A stretch of 64,000 nt of DNA from an uncultured Lachnospiraceae bacterium (GCA_910579465.1 CAJTUB010000002.1:368693-432692), one strand, 5' to 3'. Shown: positions 32,985 to 42,526, numbered from the stretch's first letter. Made by a program: numbers and translations. The notes: a model not told the origin generated them from the sequence alone.

Positions 32985-34400
32985 CTAATTCCTTTCTGCG
33001 AGGATTTTTACAGGTTCATGACGCATAACAGCAAATACTGCGCAAAGTCCTGATATGAGGCTCAAAATAGAAGCTATCGCTGCATTGAACAGAACAGAGA
33101 TAACAGGGAGCGAGGTGCCGGCATCTGTGAAGTCTTTAAGAAGTATAGCCGCGGTTGGCTTTGTTAAAAGGCTTCCGGTAAGAATGCTGATAAGAAAGGC
33201 GGCTGTCATAATAAAAATGATTTCATACATCATGCCTCGCGCAATGCCGGATTTTTTCATTCCCATAGAGCGGAGGAGGCCGATTTCATATTTGCGCTCC
33301 CGTATCGTAATAAACGCAATCATAAAAATGATAGACATGCCAATCAGGCTTGCCGACAATGTGAAGAGCTCCGCAATATGAGAAATATTTTTCAAGGGTT
33401 TCGTGTAGTTTTCATATTCTTCTGTGGAACAGACCAGGTTCCGGTATTCATCTAACCCTTTTTCATAAAGTTCTTTTTCAAACAATTCCACACATTCAGG
33501 CGAATGCAGAATAAATTCTGCATTCAGCATGTCAATGTAATGAAATCCGCTGTTCATCAGGGTGTCATATGTTGTAAAAATGTCGCCGTAAACCATTCCC
33601 AGCTCGGCTCCGGTGGCGGCATTAAAGTAATCTCCATAAATGCCGACAACGGTGAAAGGGAGTTCCGTCCGGTCCATTGATGCGCTCGGGCCTGAAATTG
33701 AAATGCTGTCTCCGACGTTCAAATGATTCTTCCGGGCAAATTGATTGCTGATGATACATTCCTTTTCTTTGGCAGGAAATGTGCCCTCTTCAAGCTTCCG
33801 GTATTCTTTTGCAAAATCTTCAAGCAGGGATACGTCAGTAAATCCAATTAAAGAGCCGATAGCGCCATGCTTTGTATCCATCATTCTTTTCAGCTCTTCC
33901 TTACCACCGACAGCGTCATACAAATCCTCCTCGGTTGCTGCCTGGAAAAATTCCATAAGCGCTTCCTTACTCATTCCTCCGACATCTATAATTTCATAGC
34001 CTTCCCGCAAGTGATTGTCAACCTGTTCAAGTGAAGCAGAATAAATGCTGCACGAAGCATGGTAAAGCATTTGCTTTACATGCTGTGAGTCCGCATAGTT
34101 GGCATATTCGGAAAGGTCTGGCGCAGAGACTTCAAAGGTTTGCTCCATTGTAATACTTCCGTCTGCATTGACCGTTTCTATGGCGGGATGCTCGCGGTTC
34201 AGTTTTTCCCAATTGACTTCAAGTGTTGCATGGATACCAAAGCGCTCCTTATAGCGTTTAATGGTAAGATTTGAAATCGTCCAGATGGAAAACGAAAGGG
34301 TCACGGAGAGGAGCGTAAGAAAGGCAATAAAAAAGAGAATAAAATTTCTGCCCTTGTTGCGTCCGAGGTTTTTAAGGGAATTTTTGAATATGTACATCAT
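32985..34400 (-). CDS. ABC transporter permease, FtsX/MacB type
   Basis: A 471-residue permease with the MacB topology: an N-terminal span (about residues 18-40), a large extracytoplasmic domain (about 41-340) and three C-terminal spans within the FtsX-like domain (about 345-465; RERKYEIGLLRSMGMKKSGI). Such mechanotransmission pumps, next to two-component genes, usually deal with peptide antibiotics or envelope-active compounds, but the substrate is not visible. The ATG follows AAAGGAGGT. Confidence 0.9.
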   Translation of the reverse strand: MMYIFKNSLKNLGRNKGRNFILFFIAFLTLLSVTLSFSIWTISNLTIKRYKERFGIHATLEVNWEKLNREHPAIETVNADGSITMEQTFEVSAPDLSEYANYADSQHVKQMLYHASCSIYSASLEQVDNHLREGYEIIDVGGMSKEALMEFFQAATEEDLYDAVGGKEELKRMMDTKHGAIGSLIGFTDVSLLEDFAKEYRKLEEGTFPAKEKECIISNQFARKNHLNVGDSISISGPSASMDRTELPFTVVGIYGDYFNAATGAELGMVYGDIFTTYDTLMNSGFHYIDMLNAEFILHSPECVELFEKELYEKGLDEYRNLVCSTEEYENYTKPLKNISHIAELFTLSASLIGMSIIFMIAFITIRERKYEIGLLRSMGMKKSGIARGMMYEIIFIMTAAFLISILTGSLLTKPTAAILLKDFTDAGTSLPVISVLFNAAIASILSLISGLCAVFAVMRHEPVKILAERN

Positions 34401-34467
34401 TCTGTACCTCCTTTACGGCACCATTATACGTTTGCAAAATGGTGCCTGTATGGAGCTGCAGAATTTT

Positions 34468-35841
34468 TTAGAAATTTAGTGTAAACCGCATGCCATTCTC
34501 ATAGGGCAGAAAAGAATATTGCAGGTTACAGGCGTTAAGGATACGGTCTGTAAAATATAACCCAAGCCCTGTGCTGTCGGTATGACAGCCCTGTCCGTCC
34601 GGATGATAAAATGGTTCACCGATATGCAAAAGTTCTTTTTGGGACAAGGGGGTACATTCATTTTCAATAATAACTGATTTCCCACATAAATAGATGCGTA
34701 TATGTTTGCCTTCATCTGTATATTTTACCGCATTGGAAAGGATATTCGACAGCACCTTTTGAATCAATTCGGCGGAAACAACTACCTGAAAATCGTGCTC
34801 GGCCTGCAGGCTGATTTTCAAATTGCGGCTTTGTGCAATAGCCGAGTAATCCGCCATAACCTTTCTAAGCAAATCCCCTGCAGGGATAGTAATTTTATTC
34901 TGCGCAGCTGCAGCCGCATCCAGCTTTGAGGTTTCAAGAATACTGCAAATTAAGTTTGTAAGGTTTTCCAATATGGACTGGCATTCTTTCAGGTAAGTGT
35001 CTCTGTCCTTATAAATCCCAATGTTGTATAACATTCCGTCAATCATTCCACGAACTGCAGTTACGGGTGTTTTCAATTCATGCGATGCCAGAAGCAGAAA
35101 ATCCAGCTTGTCCTGCTCAGCTTTTTTTGCTTCATCCATTTTTTGTTCTAAGGCTACAATCGTATCAAGCAGCCGGTGATACAGCTCGTTTACATTCCGG
35201 GACAAGGTTCCGATTTCATCGCCACGGTCAACCCGGCATTTTATATCTGGTAAAAGCGTTCTCATCCTGACTGTGGTATCCGTAATCTTTTGTATCGGCT
35301 TTACAACCCCTTTTGCATAAATCCAGGAAACAGCTGCAGAAAGCAAAACACAGATCAGAAGTACAATCGGGAGCAGCAAAATTAAAACGGAAACAGCATC
35401 CTCAATTGGTTGTAAGGATACGTTCAGGTTCAGACAAACATACTCATGGTCCGCAGTGTAAAAGGAGGTTTCGCTTTGAAGGTAGTCAATGTCCTTGCAG
35501 ATTGTATTGCTGACTTCCCCGGAGCCTTCCATACTGCCCAAAAAGTGAACGCTCATTTCGGTTCCCATTGAACTGATGGTTTCTCCGTTTCTGTTCGTCG
35601 CCGTGTAGCCATAGTTCTTTTGCGTAGCAAAAGGTACGATGACGGAACTGGATTCCTCTAACGGGAGATGCTGTAATTCATTTGTCAGCAGCTTTACGGC
35701 GCTGTCAATTTCGTGCTGCTTGTAGCTACGGTAAAATACCGGCAGCAGTATATAAATCAATAGAAAAGCAATTAAGATAACGCCAATCATCAGGCTGATA
35801 CAATGTAAAAACGTTTTTGGGAAGAGTTTCATATTTTTCAT
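34468..35841 (-). CDS. sensor histidine kinase
   Basis: A 457-residue kinase: TM1 (about residues 11-33), an extracytoplasmic domain of about 110 residues, TM2 (about 146-170), HAMP, HisKA (LLASHELKTPVTAVRGMIDG) and HATPase_c (NILSNAVKYTDEG, STGLGLYF). The sizable sensor domain separates it from the intramembrane-sensing BceS group. Its ATG overlaps the regulator stop (ATGA). Confidence 0.93.
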   Translation of the reverse strand: MKNMKLFPKTFLHCISLMIGVILIAFLLIYILLPVFYRSYKQHEIDSAVKLLTNELQHLPLEESSSVIVPFATQKNYGYTATNRNGETISSMGTEMSVHFLGSMEGSGEVSNTICKDIDYLQSETSFYTADHEYVCLNLNVSLQPIEDAVSVLILLLPIVLLICVLLSAAVSWIYAKGVVKPIQKITDTTVRMRTLLPDIKCRVDRGDEIGTLSRNVNELYHRLLDTIVALEQKMDEAKKAEQDKLDFLLLASHELKTPVTAVRGMIDGMLYNIGIYKDRDTYLKECQSILENLTNLICSILETSKLDAAAAAQNKITIPAGDLLRKVMADYSAIAQSRNLKISLQAEHDFQVVVSAELIQKVLSNILSNAVKYTDEGKHIRIYLCGKSVIIENECTPLSQKELLHIGEPFYHPDGQGCHTDSTGLGLYFTDRILNACNLQYSFLPYENGMRFTLNF

Positions 35842-36500
35842 TCTGATACCTCGAATTTATATCCAATTCCTTTGACTGTCAAAATAGAAGTACAGTCTAA
35901 CTTTTTTCTCAGGTTTTTAATATGCGTATCAACAATGCGGTCAGATATGTCGCTGTCATAGCTCCATACCATATTCAGAATCTGTGTACGCGACAGCACA
36001 TATCCCTGATGCTCCATCAGGACTTTTAAAATTTCAAATTCCTTTGTTGTCAGAGAAAGCGGTATACCGTTTTTTGAAACAGTATATGCGGAAAAATCAA
36101 CGGCTATATTTTCGAAGGTAACTACTTTTTTATCCATCGGATGGTTTCTCCGGAGCATGGCAGACACACGCTTAGCTAAAACAATTGCTGAAAAGGGTTT
36201 TGTTACATATTCATCTGCTTGCAAATCAAAGCTTTTGACCTGAGTATATTCGTCTGCCAATGCAGTAAGCATAATTACCGGTACATTTGACAGGCTTCGG
36301 AGTTCCTTCAGGACTTCCATGCCGTTCTTTTTCGGAAGCATAATATCGAGTACGACTAAATCATAATGCTGTTCGTAGAAGCGGGAAACAGCAGATTCTC
36401 CATCATACACAGCCGTAACGGCATATCCTGCGGCTTTCAGAAATTCACAGATGACCTGATTCGTATTGCGGTCATCTTCAACAACCAATATATCGTACAT
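35838..36500 (-). CDS. OmpR-family response regulator
   Basis: A 220-residue regulator: receiver (acidic pair VVEDDRN, phospho-Asp in LVVLDIMLPKKNG, Lys in YVTKPFS) and a C-terminal winged helix (ILKVLMEHQGYVLSRTQILN, VDTHIKNLRKKLD, GIGYKFEV). AAAGGAGG precedes the ATG. First gene of the operon with its kinase, a permease and an ATPase; likely autoregulated through repeats at 36533-36554. Confidence 0.95.
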   Translation of the reverse strand: MYDILVVEDDRNTNQVICEFLKAAGYAVTAVYDGESAVSRFYEQHYDLVVLDIMLPKKNGMEVLKELRSLSNVPVIMLTALADEYTQVKSFDLQADEYVTKPFSAIVLAKRVSAMLRRNHPMDKKVVTFENIAVDFSAYTVSKNGIPLSLTTKEFEILKVLMEHQGYVLSRTQILNMVWSYDSDISDRIVDTHIKNLRKKLDCTSILTVKGIGYKFEVSE

Positions 36501-36521
36501 AAAAAGCGCCTCCTTTTCCTA

Positions 36522-36554
36522 AGTATAACAGACTTATGTGAAGCTGGTATGAAG
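36522..36554 (-). promoter_or_regulatory. -10 box with upstream direct repeat, operon of the OmpR-type regulator
   Basis: On the minus strand TATACT (36527-36522) is preceded by no good -35. Instead CTTCATA and CTTCACA stand 11 nt apart (36554-36533), covering the -35 region. That spacing and position fit an OmpR-type dimer acting as an activator (inference). Confidence 0.45.
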
Positions 36555-36572
36555 AGTCCCGGAGATTGCCGG

Positions 36573-36592
36573 GAAAAATGCGAAAACTTAAG
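36573..36592. repeat. solo end of the inverted-repeat element family
   Basis: GGAAAAATGCGAAAACTTAA matches the right end of the element at 60.4 kb with few differences. No partner end is evident nearby. It lies in the divergent gap 12 nt before the ABC-F promoter. Confidence 0.4.
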
Positions 36593-36603
36593 TGCAGCCT
36601 TTG

Positions 36604-36632
36604 TTGACAAAATAAAACAATAATGTTAAAAT
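36604..36632 (+). promoter_or_regulatory. promoter of the ABC-F gene
   Basis: TTGACA (36604-36609), 17 nt, TAAAAT (36627-36632); start expected near 36639, followed by a 258-nt leader. Confidence 0.8.
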
Positions 36633-36645
36633 GACAGTATCTGAA

Positions 36646-36775
36646 AGAGAGAGGTGAAAGGATGAGAAGATAACCTGCTTTTGATTGCATGAGGTTTTTA
36701 ACGGTATGGAGAACGCTGGACATACTGTTTGTCATGTTGCCAAAAGTGGATTATGTTCTCATAACCTCTCTTTTT
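36646..36775 (+). terminator. transcription attenuator in the ABC-F leader
   Basis: The segment AGAGAGGT (36648-36655) plus ATGAGAA (36662-36668) is complementary to TTCTCATAACCTCTCT (36756-36771), which runs straight into TTTTT. The 5' arm is the ribosome site and start of a three-codon ORF. A ribosome held there would prevent terminator folding and allow read-through. This is the layout seen in leaders of other antibiotic-responsive ABC-F genes. Confidence 0.65.
36662..36673 (+). CDS. three-codon leader ORF (Met-Arg-Arg)
   Basis: ATG AGA AGA TAA follows a GAGGTG site 6-7 nt upstream. It begins about 23 nt after the predicted start of the ABC-F transcript and overlaps the 5' arm of the attenuator. 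Very short leader peptides are typical where drug-stalled ribosomes are the signal. Its translation is inferred, not shown. Confidence 0.45.
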   Translation: MRR

Positions 36776-36896
36776 GTGTGCGCAAAATTAAGGTAAGCGA
36801 TGGGAATCAATCGCAGCCCTCATGGTGCAGGGTGATTGTATGGAACAGAACCGTTTGGCAGCGAATGATTTTTTGTTTTTGCGAGGAGGAACGGAT

Positions 36897-38444
36897 ATGG
36901 CACAAATAAGGATCAGTCATCTTACATTTTATTATGACGGGAGTTTTGATTCTATTTTTGAGGATGTATCATTCTCAATTGATACAAATTGGAAATTAGG
37001 CTTCATAGGGAGAAACGGAAAAGGGAAAACAACCTTTTTGAATTTATTATTGGGAAAGTATGCATATAAGGGCTCCATAGAGACATCAACCAGGTTTGAT
37101 TATTTTCCATATAAGATTACAGAGCGCCGGATGGAGTTACCGGCGGCTGATTTTATGGAGGAGCTGAAAGAGGGATGTGAAACATGGCGTGTCATATGTG
37201 AACTGGAGAAATTAAGAGAAGGTGCAGAAATCCTTTACAGACCATATCAGACATTGAGTCCGGGGGAACAAACAAAAATTTTACTGGCAGTCTTGTTTTC
37301 CGGTGAGAATGATTTTTTGCTGATTGATGAGCCGACCAATCATCTGGACTGGGAAGCCAGGGAAATGGTAAAACGATATCTGGCATCAAAGAAAGGATTT
37401 ATTCTTGTCTCCCATGACAGGGATTTGCTGGATGCCTGCACAGACCATTGCTTAGTCCTGAACCGGAACAGCATTGAGGTGCAGGACGGCAGCTTTTCCA
37501 GCTGGTGGGAGAATAAGCGGCGGAAGGACCAGTTCGCTGTAGCAGAGAATGAAAAGCATCAGAAGGAGATTCAAAAGCTGAAACAGGCAGCAGCGCGTAC
37601 GTCGCAGTGGGCAGACCAGAATGAGCGTACCAAGATAGGATTTAGTCCGGTTAAGGAGCATGACAGATGCATCAGTACAAGGTCATTTATTGGTGCAAAA
37701 ACCAAAAAGATGCAGAGCAGGGTAAAGCAGATGGAACGGAGAATCAGCCGGGAGATAGAGGAAAAGGAAGGTCTTTTGCAAGACATAGAAACGCCGGTTG
37801 ATTTAAAGTTAGTTCAGCTTACGCATCATAAGAGCGTGTTTGTAACTATAAGAGAGTATGGCGTAAGATATGCAGATGCAGAGACTCCTGTCCTTAAAGA
37901 TATAACCTTTACCATTAACAGAGGTGACCGGATTGCGCTGTCCGGGAAAAATGGCTGTGGGAAGTCGACGCTTATTAAGATGATTTTGCAGAAAACAGAT
38001 TCTGTTAGTACGGGTAGTACAATTTCAGAGGAAGGCATATGTGAAACTGCGCCAGGTCTTGTGATTTCCTATGTAGGACAGGATGCCTCAGGTTTAAAGG
38101 GCGATATTACGGCGTTTTGTAAACAGCATAACCTGAATCAGAGCTTGTTATGTACGATACTCCGGCAGCTTGATTTTGAACGGGCGCAGCTTTTTAAGAA
38201 TATGGAAGCCTATTCGGAAGGCCAGAAAAAGAAAGTGCTGCTGGCGGCAAGCCTGCTGACTCCTGCGCATCTCTATATATGGGATGAACCGTTGAACTAT
38301 ATCGACGTATTTTCAAGAATGCAGATTGAAAAACTGCTCCTGGAATACCAGCCGACGATGTTGTTTGTGGAACATGATGTAAGATTTCGTGAAAAGGTCG
38401 CTACGAAAGTAATTCTGCTTTCTCAGGAAAATGCGCCGAAATAA
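36897..38444 (+). CDS. ABC-F ATPase, Lsa-like ribosomal protection protein
   Basis: A 515-residue soluble protein with two ABC domains and no membrane span. Domain 1 has GRNGKGKT, LSPGEQTK and LLIDEPTNHLD; domain 2 has GKNGCGKST, YSEGQKKK and WDEPLNYID. The linker of about 85 residues between them contains the antibiotic-resistance-domain region. Sequence style and length fit the Lsa group, whose members displace lincosamides, streptogramin A and pleuromutilins from the ribosome; the exact spectrum cannot be read from sequence. The ATG at 36897 follows AGGAGGA; an in-frame ATG at 36840 is less likely. An attenuator leader controls it. It is divergent from an ABC-transporter/two-component operon. 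Confidence 0.88.
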   Translation: MAQIRISHLTFYYDGSFDSIFEDVSFSIDTNWKLGFIGRNGKGKTTFLNLLLGKYAYKGSIETSTRFDYFPYKITERRMELPAADFMEELKEGCETWRVICELEKLREGAEILYRPYQTLSPGEQTKILLAVLFSGENDFLLIDEPTNHLDWEAREMVKRYLASKKGFILVSHDRDLLDACTDHCLVLNRNSIEVQDGSFSSWWENKRRKDQFAVAENEKHQKEIQKLKQAAARTSQWADQNERTKIGFSPVKEHDRCISTRSFIGAKTKKMQSRVKQMERRISREIEEKEGLLQDIETPVDLKLVQLTHHKSVFVTIREYGVRYADAETPVLKDITFTINRGDRIALSGKNGCGKSTLIKMILQKTDSVSTGSTISEEGICETAPGLVISYVGQDASGLKGDITAFCKQHNLNQSLLCTILRQLDFERAQLFKNMEAYSEGQKKKVLLAASLLTPAHLYIWDEPLNYIDVFSRMQIEKLLLEYQPTMLFVEHDVRFREKVATKVILLSQENAPK

Positions 38445-38490
38445 CGCGTTTTGCGCATGGGTCCGTGACGGGCAGCAGGACAAGGCGTAC

Positions 38491-38519
38491 TTGCTTTTTC
38501 CCCTAAATTGTGGTATATT
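38491..38519 (+). promoter_or_regulatory. promoter of the ankyrin cluster
   Basis: TTGCTT (38491-38496), 17 nt, TATATT (38514-38519). The leader to the first ATG (38650) contains a weak AAAGGGAG/CTCCTTTT hairpin (about 38561-38588), which could attenuate. No other promoter of this quality was seen within the cluster, so one transcript is likely. Confidence 0.55.
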
Positions 38520-38649
38520 ACTTGTGTCAAAAGGTTGAATATCTCAGTTCCTGTCCTGATAAAAGGGAGCTAAAATTTCTCCTTTTGTCATTATTTTTTG
38601 AAGTTCCAAATAAATTAAATTATTTAGACAATTTTATGGAGGTAGGATA

Positions 38650-39913
38650 ATGGATACCCAGTTTTCAGGAATTGGAAAATTGTTTCAGCTTTTGCGGCAA
38701 GCCACAGGAGGCCTGCAAACTTGTCGAGGATCATTTGAACAGTATTGACTTTGATGACGATGACGATATGAAGAGATTGCTTGAGATTCTGGAACGGGCG
38801 CTGCTGTATCAAGGCAACGATGGAACAGACCAGCCGGAAGAGGGGATCCGTCTTCTGGAGTTCCTTATATCCAAAGGGTTTGATATTAATTTCAAACTGG
38901 AGAAAAAAGAGTGCCTTATCCTGACTCTTGCAACAAGGGCGATAAAACCGGAAACCTTCCAGAAGGTGGTAGACCTTGGTGCGGATGTATACTCCGAAAC
39001 GACTTTTGGCAGCAATGTACTTACGCGTTCGGCAAAGGCTGAGTTTAAAAGCTTGTTTAAAACAGACCTTGAAGTAAGCGAAAGGCTTCCGCTGTACCTC
39101 GTCGAGAATTTTGATTTGTCTGGTCTCGACCATCCGGACGAGTATGGGATTACCCCTCTGATGTATGCTGTAATGAAAAATAAGCCGAATCTGGTCGATG
39201 CGCTTTTAAAGCACGGCTCTGATGTAAATGCAACAGGCGGACAGTTTGCAGGCGGATGCAGCTACTGGATGAAGATGTACGGTGTTTCGCCGCTTGCGCT
39301 TGCGTGCCGTGATGCTAATGTAGAAATTGCAAAAAAGCTGTTAGATGCGGGAGCGGACGAGACGATTTGTGATGCGGAAGGGACCCCGGCACTGTTTTCG
39401 CTTGTATACCATTCCTTTGATTACGGGGATAAAAGCGTGCCGCAGAGAATTGAAATCGACAACCGTAAGAGCCAGATTGCAGCCCTTTTGAAAAACCTTG
39501 ATTTTGCCGATTCCAATGGAAATACCCTTCTGATGAAATCAATGGTCTTTTATGATTATTCGCGGGATAAAAAAACCTCTCCGTTTGACAACAAAGCCTT
39601 GATGAGCATGCTGATCCAGTGCGGTGCCAATGTAAACGCCGCAAATAATGCAGGAAAGCGCCCGCTGCATTTTGCAGCAGAATCCTGGGGTGACATTATT
39701 AAGGAGCTTTTAAGCGCAGGGGCGGATATTGATGCGCAGGACAACGAAGGTAATACCGCGCTTATCATAGTATGTATGGAGGGCAGGGAAAAGGAGGCAC
39801 GTCTGCTCATCCGCAAGGGTGCTGATGTTAATATAAAAAACAAAGAAGGAAAATCGGCGGCGGATATTGCGGCGGAAAAGGGACTTGCAGATGTTCTGGA
39901 GCTTCTCCTATAA
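38650..39913 (+). pseudogene. ankyrin-repeat protein 1, frameshifted after codon 7
   Basis: Good ribosome site GGAGGT precedes ATG 38650, which reads MDTQFSG and then loses frame. The conserved frame resumes at TTG 38672 (LENCFSFCGK). In the two paralogues 24 nt separate the ATG from the matching Leu-Glu codons; here there are 22, so two bases are missing. From 38672 the frame is intact for 413 residues: an acidic helical N-terminal domain (about 1-90), then ankyrin repeats such as GITPLMYAVMKNKPNLVDAL and KRPLHFAAESWGDIIKELL. Use of the TTG without a ribosome site, or a sequencing error, are alternatives. Confidence 0.7.
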
Positions 39914-39951
39914 GATACAGTGCATAAATTGTATGGGAAAAGGAGAAGAAC

Positions 39952-41202
39952 ATGGATGCAGAACTCGTACAGAAGCTGGAAGACTGCTTCCGTTATTGTG
40001 GCAGCGGCTATTATGGAAACCCGCAGGACGTCTATAAAATAATTGAGGAATGTGGGACGGAAATTGATTTTGATGATGAGGAGGATATGGAAGAGCTTAT
40101 CGATCTGATAGAAACGGCGCTTACTTATGAAGCCGAGGACAGAATCTCGAAAGCGGAAGAGGGGGTAAAGTTTCTCGAATTTCTCATCTCAAAAGGATTT
40201 GACATCAATTTTAAACTGGGAAAAAGAGAATGTCTTATTTTAGCTCTTGCAGAAGATGAAATAACGCCGGAAATCTTCCAAAAGGTAGTCGACCTCGGCG
40301 CGGACGTATATTCCGAGACGACTTCCGGCAGTAATGTACTTACGCGTTCGGCAGGAACCAGGTTTGAAGAAAGGCTTCCGCTGTATCTTGTCGAGCATTT
40401 TGATTTATCCAGGCTCGATCATCCGGACGGATATGGCATCACCCCTTTGATGTATGCCGTAATGGAAGATAAGCCGAATCTGGTCGATGCGCTTTTAAAG
40501 CATGGCTCTGATGTGAACGCAACAGGCGGGCAGTTTACAGGCGGCTGCAGCTACTGGATGAAAATGTACGGCGTTTCGCCGCTTGCACTTGCATTACGTG
40601 ACGTTAATGTAGAAATTGTGAAGAAGCTCTTAGATGCGGGAGCGGACGAGACGATTTGTGACGCGGAAGGGACTCCGGCACTGTTTTCGCTCATATATCA
40701 TTCTTTTGACTATAGTGATGCAACCGTAACACAGAGAAAAGAAATTGACGACCGTAAGGCTCAGATTGTAGCTCTTTTGAAAAACCTTGATTTTGCCGAT
40801 TCCAATGGAAATACCCTTCTGATGAAATCGATGGTCTTTTACGATTATTCGTGGGATAAAAAAAACTCTCCGTTTGACAACAAAGCCTTAATGAGCATGC
40901 TGATCGAGCGCGGCGTCAATGTAAACGCCGCAAATAATGAAGGGAAGCGCGCGTTGCATTTTGCAGCAGAATCCTGGGGAGATATTATCAAGGAACTTTT
41001 AAGTGCGGGTGCGGATATCAATGCGCAGGACAACGAAGGCAATACCGCGCTTATCATAGAATGTATGAAAGGCAACGAAAAGGAGGCACGCCTGCTCATC
41101 CGTAAGGGTGCTGATGTTAATATAAAAAACAAAGAAGGAAAATCGGCGGCGGATATTGCGGCGGAAAAGGGACTTGCGGATGTCCTGGAGCTTATGATGT
41201 AA
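39952..41202 (+). CDS. ankyrin-repeat protein 2
   Basis: A cytoplasmic protein of 416 residues. Residues 1-90 form an acidic helical domain (LEDCFRYCGSGYYGNPQDVY, then EIDFDDEEDMEELIDLIETA) shared only with its neighbours. Ankyrin units follow from about residue 160, with the typical G-TPL-A and LL-GAD-N patterns, ending GKSAADIAAEKGLADVLELM. Long stretches are nearly identical to gene 1 at DNA level (for example 40771-40850 against 39481-39560), pointing to recent tandem duplication. Ankyrin stacks bind proteins; the partner is unknown. AAAAGGAG precedes the ATG. Confidence 0.85.
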   Translation: MDAELVQKLEDCFRYCGSGYYGNPQDVYKIIEECGTEIDFDDEEDMEELIDLIETALTYEAEDRISKAEEGVKFLEFLISKGFDINFKLGKRECLILALAEDEITPEIFQKVVDLGADVYSETTSGSNVLTRSAGTRFEERLPLYLVEHFDLSRLDHPDGYGITPLMYAVMEDKPNLVDALLKHGSDVNATGGQFTGGCSYWMKMYGVSPLALALRDVNVEIVKKLLDAGADETICDAEGTPALFSLIYHSFDYSDATVTQRKEIDDRKAQIVALLKNLDFADSNGNTLLMKSMVFYDYSWDKKNSPFDNKALMSMLIERGVNVNAANNEGKRALHFAAESWGDIIKELLSAGADINAQDNEGNTALIIECMKGNEKEARLLIRKGADVNIKNKEGKSAADIAAEKGLADVLELMM

Positions 41203-41240
41203 TTTATGGAGCGTAAAACGTATGTGAAAAGGAGAGAAAC

Positions 41241-42503
41241 ATGGATACAGAACTCTTACGGGATTTGGAAGATTGCTTTCGCTATTGTGGGAAAGGCTGC
41301 TACGGAAACCCGCAGGACGCCTATAAAATAATTGAGGAACATGGAACGGAAATTGACTTTGATGACGATGAGGACATGGAAGAGCTTATCGGTCTGATAG
41401 AAACAGCACTTACCTATGAAGCCGAGGATGGAATTTCGAAAGCGGAAGAGGGGGTAAAGTTTCTCGGGTTTCTCATGTCAAAAGGATTTGATATCAATTT
41501 TAAACTGGGAAAAAGGCAAAGCCTGATTTTAAAACTTGTAGAGAAAACGAAGATAGGGCCGGAGATTTTTCAAAAGGTAGTCGACCTCGGAGCAGACGTA
41601 TATGCGGGAAATACTTACGGCGATACCGTTTTATCGCTTGCCATTGAGAATGTGAGATTTGATGACTGGGGCGAGGAGAGCTATCCGGAGACAAGCCAGA
41701 GACTGCCGGTGTATATTATTGAAAACTTCGGCATAGCGGAGTTTGAACATACCAACTGCTATGGAATGACTCCGTTGATGTGTGCAGTTCTGACAAATAA
41801 GCAGAAGGTTGCAAAACTGTTGCTGGAACGCGGTGCGGCTGTAGATGCGACAGGTGGGGAAGAGAGCTATGGTGCTGTAAAAATGTACGGTGTTTCGCCG
41901 TTTGCGCTTGCCTGCCGCGAGGGGAATCCTGAAATGGCGAAAATGCTTTTGGAAGCGGGGGCGGACGAAGCCCTTTGTGATGCTGAGGGAACACCGGCAA
42001 TGTTTTCGCTTCTGTACAGGTCTGTCGGTGAGAAGCGTTTGTATGAGGAACAAAAGGCCGAAATTGTACCACTTCTGAAAAATCCGGATTGTGCCGATTC
42101 GAATGGAAATACCCTGCTAATCAGCGCGCTTACCTTAGATGGATATAGCAGATACGGGAAGGAGCTAGACCCAAGCTGTAATGAAGAGATTATATACAGG
42201 TTGTTAGCGTGCGGCGCAGATGTAAACGCAAGGAACAACGACGGGGAGAGCGCCCTGCACATGGCTGTAAATTATTGCAATGAATTTATCAGGCCCCTTT
42301 TGGAAGCGGGTGCGGATATCAATGCACAGGATAACGATGGCGAAACTCCTCTTATGATATTATGTCAGGACCGCAACGAAGAGGAAGCCTGTTACCTCAT
42401 CCGGCAAGGCGCGGACGTTCGTTTAAAAAACAGAAAAGGAAAATCCGTGGTGGATATCGCGCTGAAAAACGGGCTTACAGAGGTTATTGAGCTTATGGTG
42501 TAA
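41241..42503 (+). CDS. ankyrin-repeat protein 3
   Basis: 420 residues, with the same acidic N-terminal domain (LEDCFRYCGKGCYGNPQDAY) and ankyrin units from about residue 160 (GMTPLMCAVLTNKQKVAKLL, GVSPFALACREGNPEMAKML, GESALHMAVNYCNEFIRPLL, GETPLMILCQDRNEEEACYL). It has diverged more from genes 1 and 2 than they have from each other. It starts 38 nt after gene 2 with an AAAAGGAG site and is part of the same unit. Confidence 0.85.
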   Translation: MDTELLRDLEDCFRYCGKGCYGNPQDAYKIIEEHGTEIDFDDDEDMEELIGLIETALTYEAEDGISKAEEGVKFLGFLMSKGFDINFKLGKRQSLILKLVEKTKIGPEIFQKVVDLGADVYAGNTYGDTVLSLAIENVRFDDWGEESYPETSQRLPVYIIENFGIAEFEHTNCYGMTPLMCAVLTNKQKVAKLLLERGAAVDATGGEESYGAVKMYGVSPFALACREGNPEMAKMLLEAGADEALCDAEGTPAMFSLLYRSVGEKRLYEEQKAEIVPLLKNPDCADSNGNTLLISALTLDGYSRYGKELDPSCNEEIIYRLLACGADVNARNNDGESALHMAVNYCNEFIRPLLEAGADINAQDNDGETPLMILCQDRNEEEACYLIRQGADVRLKNRKGKSVVDIALKNGLTEVIELMV

Positions 42504-42526
42504 CGATGCATGCAAAGGGGGAAATA

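Noticed and set aside
36822..36896. Longer N-terminus of the ABC-F protein
   Set aside because: The extra 25 residues have no counterpart in the ABC fold, and AGGAGGA directly precedes the ATG at 36897.
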